The notes beneath the pieces were generated by a model. It was not told the DNA's origin. It ran no database searches and was given only the letters and a program-made list of their open reading frames with translations. Shown in pieces: positions 7,440 to 11,018 of a stretch of 11,018 nt of DNA. Position 1 is the stretch's first letter. Every line of letters starts with the position of its first letter. Made by a program: the position numbers and the translations under genes. This stretch comes from an uncultured Oscillospiraceae bacterium. Lineage in GTDB: Bacteria > Bacillota > Clostridia > Oscillospirales > Oscillospiraceae. Where the stretch lies: positions 1 to 11,018 of the forward strand of contig CANQUO010000058.1 in assembly GCA_947627085.1 (NCBI GenBank), written 5' to 3'.

Positions 7440-8068
7440 TGCCGGTAGTCACAAGGATTTTTGAGTCAAAGCACGTGAAGGGCCGCTGGTACGCCGAGAT
7501 CGACGGCGGCGAGGCCCTGAAGGTCAGCGTGGCCATGATCGCCGACTGGTCGCTTTACTCGGGAAGGGAGCTTACAGCGGAGGAGCTTGAGGCCCTCACC
7601 TCGGCTTCATCAAAGATGAACGCCAAGGCCCGGGCGATGAAGCTATTGGACGCCCGCCCCATGTCCAGGCGTGAGCTCACAGACAGGCTCCGGGAGAAGG
7701 GCGAGGCGGAGGAGGACATAGAGGAGGCCGCGGACTATCTTGAGAGCCTCGGCTTTCTCGACGACGAGCAGTACGCCGGGATGGTGGCCCGCCACTACGC
7801 CAAAAAGGGCTACGGCCCGGGAAGGGTCCGGCAGGAGCTTTATAGGCGCGGCGTACCGAAGGAGCTCTGGGACGGGGCGCTTTCGGAGTTCCCGGAGGAC
7901 GGCGGGGCCATCGACGGGCTCATAGACCGGCGGCTCCGGGGGGCCGAGCCCGACAAAAGGGAGCTCAAGCGGCTGACGGACATGCTCCTGCGCAGGGGCT
8001 TTTCGTGGGGCGAGATAAAAAGCGCCCTGGCGAGATACGATTTTACGGAAGGAACGGAAGATGAGTAA
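7439..8068 (+). CDS. recX: RecA regulator RecX
   Basis: This 209-residue RecX-family protein binds the RecA filament and restrains it. The central helical repeats are recognisable: A-R-A-M-K-L-L-D-x-R-P-M-S-R-R-E-L, then the characteristic Y-L-E-S-L-G-F-L-D-D-E-Q-Y-A and K-K-G-Y-G-P-G-R-V-R-Q-E-L. The start ATG shares a base with the recA stop (TGATG), the usual recA-recX coupling, and the C-terminal end overlaps rimO by 8 bases. The length is normal for the Firmicute form with an N-terminal extension. The C-terminal K-R-L-T-D-M-L-L-R-R-G-F-S is the third repeat. Confidence 0.95.
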   Translation: MPVVTRIFESKHVKGRWYAEIDGGEALKVSVAMIADWSLYSGRELTAEELEALTSASSKMNAKARAMKLLDARPMSRRELTDRLREKGEAEEDIEEAADYLESLGFLDDEQYAGMVARHYAKKGYGPGRVRQELYRRGVPKELWDGALSEFPEDGGAIDGLIDRRLRGAEPDKRELKRLTDMLLRRGFSWGEIKSALARYDFTEGTEDE

Positions 8069-9416
8069 GGTTTGCCTCATATCCTTAGGGTGCGCGAAAA
8101 ATCTCATAGACTCAGAGCAGATGCTGTCCCAGCTTGACGACGCGGGCTTTGAGCTGACGGACGATCCCGGCGAGGCCGACGCCGCCATAGTCAACACCTG
8201 CGCATTTATAGAGAGCGCAAAGAGCGAGGCCATAGAGAATATAATCTCCATGGGGGAGCTCAAAAAGACAGGAAAGCTCAAAAAGCTGGTGGTCACCGGG
8301 TGCCTCGCCCAGCGCTACAAGGAGGAGCTTCTCCGGGAGATGCCGGAGATAGACGCCCTTCTGGGCACCGGGAGCGTGTCGGAGATAGTAGACACCCTGA
8401 AAAGCGCCGGAGGGGATATAAAGCCCCAGAGCTACGGCGACATAAACGCGCCCCTTGACGAGGCGGGCAGGGTCATATCCACCGGCCCGGGCTGGGCGTA
8501 TATCAAGATAGCCGAGGGGTGCTCCAACAGGTGCGCCTACTGCGTCATACCGTCCATACGCGGGAAATACCGCTCCCGCCCCATGGAGAACATAATCTCC
8601 GAGGCCAGGGCGCTGGCGCAGACGGGTATAAAGGAGCTTATCATCGTGGCCCAGGACCCCACGCTCTACGGGGTGGACCTCTACCGGGAGCGGAGGTTAT
8701 CGAAGCTGGTGCGCGAGATTTGTGCCATCGAGGGCATAGAGTGGGTGAGGCTCCACTATCTCTACCCCGACGCGGTGGACGACGAGCTCATCGACACCAT
8801 AGCGTCCCAGCCCAAGGTGCTCAAGTACCTGGACATACCCATACAGCACATAAATAACGCTATACTTAAGTCCATGCGCCGCCGGGGCACCGGGGACGAC
8901 ATAAGGGCCCTTTTCCCGAAGCTCCGGGAGCGCATACCCGGGGTGGTGCTCCGCACCAGCGTCATAACGGGCCTTCCCGGCGAGGGGGAGGCGGAGTTTG
9001 AGGAGCTGTGCGAATTTTTGAGGCAGGCCAAAATCGAGCGGGCCGGGGTATTCCCCTTCTCTCCCGAGGAGGGCACGGACGCCTTTGACATGCCCCATGT
9101 GGACGCCGAGGAGGCCGCAAGACGGGCGGAGCTCATCATGGAGATACAGGAAAAGGTCATGGAGGAGTATAACGCCTCACGAGTTGGCACTACCGTGAAG
9201 GTCCTCTGCGAGGGCTTTGACGAGGACGTGGGCCTATACGCGGGCCGGAGCTTCGCCGAGAGCCCGGACGTGGACGGGTATATCTACTTCGGCGCCAAGC
9301 ACGAGTGCCAGGCCGGGGAATTTTACGATGTGACAATAAGAGGGGACCTGGATGGTGAGCTGGCGGGAGAGGTGGCCCGCGAGCCTGAGGAGAACGGAAC
9401 GGAGGACATTATATGA
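8061..9416 (+). CDS. rimO: Ribosomal protein S12 methylthiotransferase RimO
   Basis: This 451-residue radical-SAM enzyme adds a methylthio group to a conserved aspartate of ribosomal protein S12. Its layout is an N-terminal UPF0004 domain with cluster-binding C11, C47 and C81, the radical-SAM C-x3-C-x2-C at C154, C158 and C161, and a C-terminal TRAM region. RimO is preferred to MiaB because of I-S-L-G-C-A-K-N-L-I-D-S-E at the N-terminus and A-Q-D-P-T-L-Y-G-V-D-L-Y after the radical-SAM motif; MiaB has different sequences there. The ATG lies inside the end of recX (8-base overlap) with GGAAGGAA (8048-8055) upstream. It overlaps pgsA by 4 bases (ATGA). All six cluster cysteines are present. Confidence 0.97.
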   Translation: MSKVCLISLGCAKNLIDSEQMLSQLDDAGFELTDDPGEADAAIVNTCAFIESAKSEAIENIISMGELKKTGKLKKLVVTGCLAQRYKEELLREMPEIDALLGTGSVSEIVDTLKSAGGDIKPQSYGDINAPLDEAGRVISTGPGWAYIKIAEGCSNRCAYCVIPSIRGKYRSRPMENIISEARALAQTGIKELIIVAQDPTLYGVDLYRERRLSKLVREICAIEGIEWVRLHYLYPDAVDDELIDTIASQPKVLKYLDIPIQHINNAILKSMRRRGTGDDIRALFPKLRERIPGVVLRTSVITGLPGEGEAEFEELCEFLRQAKIERAGVFPFSPEEGTDAFDMPHVDAEEAARRAELIMEIQEKVMEEYNASRVGTTVKVLCEGFDEDVGLYAGRSFAESPDVDGYIYFGAKHECQAGEFYDVTIRGDLDGELAGEVAREPEENGTEDII

Positions 9417-9955
9417 ATTTACCGAACAAACTGACGGTTTTGCGCATGGCGCTGGTGCCGGTATTTATGGCTGTACTTCTTTTGTGGAACAGATACGTGG
9501 CGCTGGGCATATTTATTTTCGCGAGCCTCACGGACTTTGTGGACGGAAAGCTGGCCCGGTCCCGGGGACTTGTGACGAATTTCGGGAAATTCATGGACCC
9601 ATTGGCCGATAAGCTCCTTGTCCTCTCTGCGATGGTCATATTCGTGCAAGAGGGGCGGATGCCCGGATGGGTCTGCATGGTGGTCATCGCCCGGGAACTG
9701 GCCGTATCCGGCCTTCGGATGGTGGCGGCGTCCAACGGCGTGGTCATGGCCGCCGGGTGGAGCGGGAAGATAAAGACCGCCTGCACCATGGTGGGCCTCT
9801 GCGTGATGATGGTGCCGAAGGTGGCGGATATCGCCATATTCGGCTCCTTCACGGTGAATATGCTCATGTGGATAATTATCCTTGTGACCACCGTTGTATC
9901 CGGCGTCGAGTACTTCGCCAAAAACGGCTCGGTGTTAGTGAGGGAGAAGATATAA
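9413..9955 (+). CDS. pgsA: CDP-diacylglycerol--glycerol-3-phosphate 3-phosphatidyltransferase
   Basis: This 180-residue integral membrane enzyme makes phosphatidylglycerol phosphate, the committed step to phosphatidylglycerol. The CDP-alcohol phosphotransferase motif is complete: D41, D44, G45, A48, R49, G58, D62 and D66 with canonical spacing, at the end of a transmembrane helix. The N-terminal N-L-P-N-K-L-T-V-L-R is typical of PgsA. Further hydrophobic segments near 68-78, 87-110, 120-135 and 145-165 complete the fold. The ATG overlaps the rimO stop codon (ATGA), so translation is probably coupled. The rimO-pgsA neighbourhood is common in Firmicutes; cinA, often found between pgsA and recA there, is absent. 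It is the last gene of the plus-strand series. Confidence 0.94.
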   Translation: MNLPNKLTVLRMALVPVFMAVLLLWNRYVALGIFIFASLTDFVDGKLARSRGLVTNFGKFMDPLADKLLVLSAMVIFVQEGRMPGWVCMVVIARELAVSGLRMVAASNGVVMAAGWSGKIKTACTMVGLCVMMVPKVADIAIFGSFTVNMLMWIIILVTTVVSGVEYFAKNGSVLVREKI

Positions 9956-9957
9956 GC

Positions 9958-9994
9958 AAAAAATACCCCGCCTCTTTTGCCACAAAGAGGCGGG
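9958..9994 (-). terminator. Intrinsic terminator with leftward polarity
   Basis: CCCGCCTCTTT (9967-9977) pairs perfectly with AAAGAGGCGGG (9984-9994) around a 6-base loop. On the minus strand the stem is followed by GGTATTTTTTGC, a run of six T. On the plus strand it is followed by a mixed sequence without T residues. The geometry therefore fits a leftward transcript entering from the right, although the hairpin may also slow or protect the end of the pgsA mRNA. Confidence 0.65.
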
Positions 9995-10006
9995 CCATAC
10001 TGTCAA

Positions 10007-10036
10007 CGAAGCCCCCGGACTAATCCGGGGGCTTCG
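10007..10036. repeat. 13-bp perfect palindrome between pgsA and the convergent-promoter element
   Basis: CGAAGCCCCCGGA (10007-10019) and TCCGGGGGCTTCG (10024-10036) are perfect reverse complements around the loop CTAA. There is no T-run on either side, so it is not a canonical intrinsic terminator. It could be an mRNA-end-protecting stem for pgsA, part of the leftward RNA, or a protein-binding site. TGTCAA (10001-10006) and TTGACA (10044-10049, a -35 box) flank it in inverted orientation. Confidence 0.6.
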
Positions 10037-10043
10037 ACATGTA

Positions 10044-10072
10044 TTGACAATTTTGGGCGGAGATTATATAAT
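10044..10072 (+). promoter_or_regulatory. Perfect consensus promoter, rightward
   Basis: TTGACA (10044-10049), a 17-base spacer and TATAAT (10067-10072) match the sigma-70/sigma-A consensus exactly. Transcription should begin near 10079. It points into a non-coding, highly structured region with a 27-codon ORF and faces an equally perfect promoter at 10368-10396. Confidence 0.88.
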
Positions 10073-10162
10073 GGAGTTGCCCCATAATCGGGGTGGAGAG
10101 CGCGTAAGCGGAAAATCCTGCGACGACGGTCTGGTCACTCTTTCCGAAAGGAGGGGGTGTAG

Positions 10163-10246
10163 ATGTATTTTACATTTACTTTTCATTATCTGGGGTACAG
10201 ATTTACTCTGCAACTTCGAGTGATAAAAGACAAAGACCGCCGCTGA
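10163..10246 (+). CDS. 27-residue small ORF, unknown function
   Basis: The ORF begins with ATG six bases after GGAGGGGG (10150-10157), the strongest ribosome binding site in this region, and ends with TGA at 10244-10246. The peptide begins M-Y-F-T-F-T-F-H-Y-L-G-Y and ends K-D-K-D-R-R. Its first two-thirds alternate aromatic or hydrophobic residues with polar ones, like a beta-hairpin strand pattern, and the tail is charged. It is not a hydrophobic helix of the Fst/TxpA/holin-like toxin type. CTTT (10140-10143) can pair with AAAG (10147-10150), a small stem touching the start of the ribosome binding site. I do not recognise a family. It lies inside a structured RNA covered by an opposing promoter, so its translation could be controlled by antisense RNA. 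Confidence 0.5.
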   Translation: MYFTFTFHYLGYRFTLQLRVIKDKDRR

Positions 10247-10261
10247 GCCATAGCGACGGCC

Positions 10262-10297
10262 TTGCCTTTGCTGTGACGTAAGTTACAGTAAATGCAA
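10262..10297 (+). other. Stable hairpin with GUAA tetraloop
   Basis: CTGTGAC (10271-10277) pairs with GTTACAG (10282-10288) around GTAA, a GNRA-type loop. The stem continues outward through G-U and three U-A pairs, one C/T mismatch (10266/10293) and CGTT-type pairs to 10262/10297. It lies downstream of the small ORF within the candidate structured RNA. Confidence 0.7.
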
Positions 10298-10367
10298 ACA
10301 ACCTAAACTTTGGACCAGACCGTTAGGTGAAGCCGCTATACGCGCTCTCCTCTATCTGGCCATCTAT

Positions 10368-10396
10368 ATTATACCCGTCTGCGGTATGTTTGTCAA
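10368..10396 (-). promoter_or_regulatory. Perfect consensus promoter, leftward
   Basis: On the minus strand TTGACA (10391-10396), 17 bases and TATAAT (10368-10373) match consensus exactly. Transcription should begin near 10361 and run left, directly against the rightward promoter at 10044-10072. Confidence 0.85.
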
Positions 10397-10447
10397 GCTT
10401 TTGTGTTGTCTCGTTTTTCGTTGTATTAAATCTGCGCGAAAATACTC

Positions 10448-10476
10448 TTGACGTTTTTCACCCAATCTGGTAAACT
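10448..10476 (+). promoter_or_regulatory. Promoter of the cysE T-box leader
   Basis: TTGACG (10448-10453), 17 bases, then TAAACT (10471-10476) preceded by TG at -14/-15. The expected start near 10483 lies just before T-box stem I. The -35 box matches consensus at five of six positions. Confidence 0.75.
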
Positions 10477-10482
10477 ACCATA

Positions 10483-10730
10483 CAATAATATAGCGCCGCT
10501 ATGAAGGGAAAGAGTAGCGGCGGGGAGGTCGCAGAGAGGGCCCGCGTGAGCTGGAAGCGGGGCTGGCCGGAACCGCTGTGAAGTGCGTCCCGGAGCGGGA
10601 GGGCAGGAAATGGCCCTCCGTGGGGCCGCGTTAAGGCCGGGACCGGTATTTTGCCGGCAGAGTCAAAACGGGAGTGGAACCGCGCGAAAGCGCCTCCCAT
10701 GGGGCGACCCATGGGGGCGTTTTTATTTTT
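10483..10730 (+). promoter_or_regulatory. T-box riboswitch, tRNA-Cys responsive
   Basis: Stem I is closed by CCGCT (10496-10500) with AGCGG (10594-10598), then GGGA (10506-10509) with TCCC (10588-10591), then AGCGG (10516-10520) with CCGCT (10573-10577). The loop between holds AGTA (10513-10516) on the 5' side and GTGAA followed by the specifier TGC (10584-10586, Cys) on the 3' side. AGAGAGG (10533-10539) is the distal-loop motif. The T-box TGGAACCGCG is at 10675-10684; its A at 10678 pairs with U73 of tRNA-Cys. The antiterminator pairs GGGAG (10670-10674) with CTCCC (10694-10698) around GCGC-GAAA-GCGC and excludes the terminator stem. Uncharged tRNA-Cys should therefore switch on cysE during cysteine limitation. 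Confidence 0.95.
10691..10730 (+). terminator. T-box-controlled terminator
   Basis: CCCATGGG (10696-10703) pairs with CCCATGGG (10708-10715) around a GCGA tetraloop. The stem extends by CGCC/GGCG (10691-10694/10716-10719) past a bulged T (10695), and is followed by T5-A-T5 (10720-10730). Its left arm is shared with the antiterminator. Confidence 0.93.
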
Positions 10731-10751
10731 GCTCCCGGAAAGGAAAGTCAT

Positions 10752-11018
10752 ATGTTTGAGAGAACAAGGGAGAGCATAAACGCCTACAAGGCCCGGGACC
10801 CGGCGGCCAGATCGGCGCTGGAGATATACTGGATATACCCCGGCCCAAGGGCCGAGCGGGCGTACAGGAGGGCGCACTTTCTGTGGTGTCACGGCCACAG
10901 ATTTTTATCGAGGGCCATATCTGAGCACGCCAAGCGCCGGACGGGCATCGAGATACACCCCGGCGCCACCATAGGCCGCAGGCTCGTCATCGACCACGGG
11001 AGCGGCCTCGTGATCGGC
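10752..11018 (+). CDS. cysE: Serine O-acetyltransferase, 5' part (runs off the window)
   Basis: The first 89 codons are present with no stop before the window edge. The enzyme makes O-acetylserine from serine and acetyl-CoA, the entry step of cysteine synthesis. The start of the left-handed beta-helix is clear: T-G-I-E-I-H-P-G-A-T-I-G-R-R-L-V-I-D-H-G, including the conserved active-site D-H-G. The N-terminal part is short, as in the smaller CysE/EpsC forms of Firmicutes, and lacks the long helical region of enterobacterial CysE. The ATG follows a GGAAAGGAAAG-type ribosome binding site. Regulation is by the T-box leader directly upstream. A downstream partner such as cysK or cysS may lie beyond the edge. 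Confidence 0.94.
   Translation, partial: MFERTRESINAYKARDPAARSALEIYWIYPGPRAERAYRRAHFLWCHGHRFLSRAISEHAKRRTGIEIHPGATIGRRLVIDHGSGLVIG

Larger units (their letters stand above)
10079..10350 (+). ncRNA. Candidate structured RNA with an embedded small ORF
   Basis: The rightward transcript would fold back on itself. Outer helix: 10095-10106 with 10339-10350 (12 bp perfect), extended by AGCGG (10107-10111) with CCGCT (10333-10337) past one bulged A. Inner helix: 10126-10136 with 10313-10323 (11 bp perfect). Local hairpins are CCCC/GGGG at 10080-10093, an interrupted stem at 10235-10261, a 16-bp stem with one mismatch and a GUAA tetraloop at 10262-10297, and ACCTAA/TTAGGT (10301-10306/10323-10328), which competes with the inner helix. 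A 27-codon ORF lies inside. I do not recognise the class; it does not resemble tmRNA, RNase P RNA, SRP RNA or 6S RNA to me. The 3' end is uncertain; a weak 5-bp hairpin at 10371-10387 lacks a good T-run. Confidence 0.55.
10095..10350. repeat. Long-range inverted repeat bounding the element
   Basis: The left arm 10095-10111 and the right arm 10333-10350 are reverse complements over 17 bp with one extra A (10338). Because both strands have a promoter just outside, both opposing transcripts would carry GGAGAGCGCGTA close to their 5' ends. No target-site duplication or transposase is visible. Confidence 0.8.
9958..10361 (-). ncRNA. Candidate antisense transcript
   Basis: The perfect promoter at 10368-10396 would start a leftward RNA near 10361. 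It would be complementary to the whole rightward RNA and could read on through the palindrome at 10007-10036 to the leftward-polarity terminator ending near 9958, giving about 400 bases. No ORF with a convincing ribosome binding site is seen; the best is a 21-codon frame (10251 down to about 10186) with only a weak AAGG upstream. The existence and the ends of this RNA are inferred from signals alone. Confidence 0.45.

Noticed and set aside
9999..10006. Minus-strand TTGACA as another -35 box
   Set aside because: No -10-like sequence 16-18 bases downstream; that position is the loop and stem of the terminator hairpin.
10186..10251. 21-codon minus-strand ORF within the element
   Set aside because: Only a weak AAGG upstream; it overlaps the better-supported plus-strand ORF.
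10095..10350. MITE or insertion-sequence remnant
   Set aside because: Terminal inverted repeats exist, but no flanking target duplication and no transposase trace; promoters outside the repeats and nested pairing fit an RNA locus better.
10079..10350. Classical Fst/TxpA type I toxin locus
   Set aside because: The small peptide has no hydrophobic membrane helix and there is no shared bidirectional terminator; only the sense/antisense layout is similar.
10458..10898. 146-codon minus-strand open frame
   Set aside because: It lies over the T-box leader and the start of cysE, both strongly supported on the plus strand; composition-driven shadow.

Overview
The window looks like chromosomal DNA from a GC-rich member of the Firmicutes, probably an Oscillospirales-like clostridium. 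The evidence is strong GGAGG-type ribosome binding sites, consensus vegetative promoters, a T-box leader ahead of cysE, a YqhQ/DUF1385 gene next to prmC, and the recA-recX-rimO-pgsA cluster. Taxonomy below the phylum is inference. Isoleucine is often encoded by ATA and arginine by AGG despite the high GC content.

Left end (1-741, minus strand): tandem intrinsic terminators, a tRNA-Leu(CAA) gene with encoded CCA, its promoter, and a short Sfp-type 4'-phosphopantetheinyl transferase gene. The tRNA promoter lies over the last codons of the transferase gene. Divergent extended -10 promoters (about 773-839) separate this unit from the plus-strand genes.

Plus-strand genes, 884-9955: a lipoprotein with calcium-loop-like repeats (884-2215), an OmpR/PhoB response regulator and its sensor histidine kinase (2257-4439), the membrane protein YqhQ (4457-5401), PrmC (to 6314), RecA, RecX, RimO and PgsA. 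Spacing is tight throughout. recA/recX, recX/rimO and rimO/pgsA overlap by 1, 8 and 4 bases. prmC seems to start at an ATA codon placed exactly where ATG would be expected.

Right end (9956-11018): after pgsA comes a compact element I do not recognise. Two perfect consensus promoters (TTGACA, 17 bases, TATAAT) face each other across about 280 bp. The rightward RNA would carry a 27-codon ORF with a strong ribosome binding site, and its ends pair through two long helices. The leftward RNA would be fully antisense to it and would run into a terminator with leftward polarity. This is the best candidate for an undescribed system here; antisense-regulated small peptide or structured regulatory RNA are the obvious models, and neither is proven. 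Next comes a well-formed T-box riboswitch with a UGC (Cys) specifier and a UGGA T-box matching the tRNA-Cys discriminator base, controlling cysE, which runs off the right edge.
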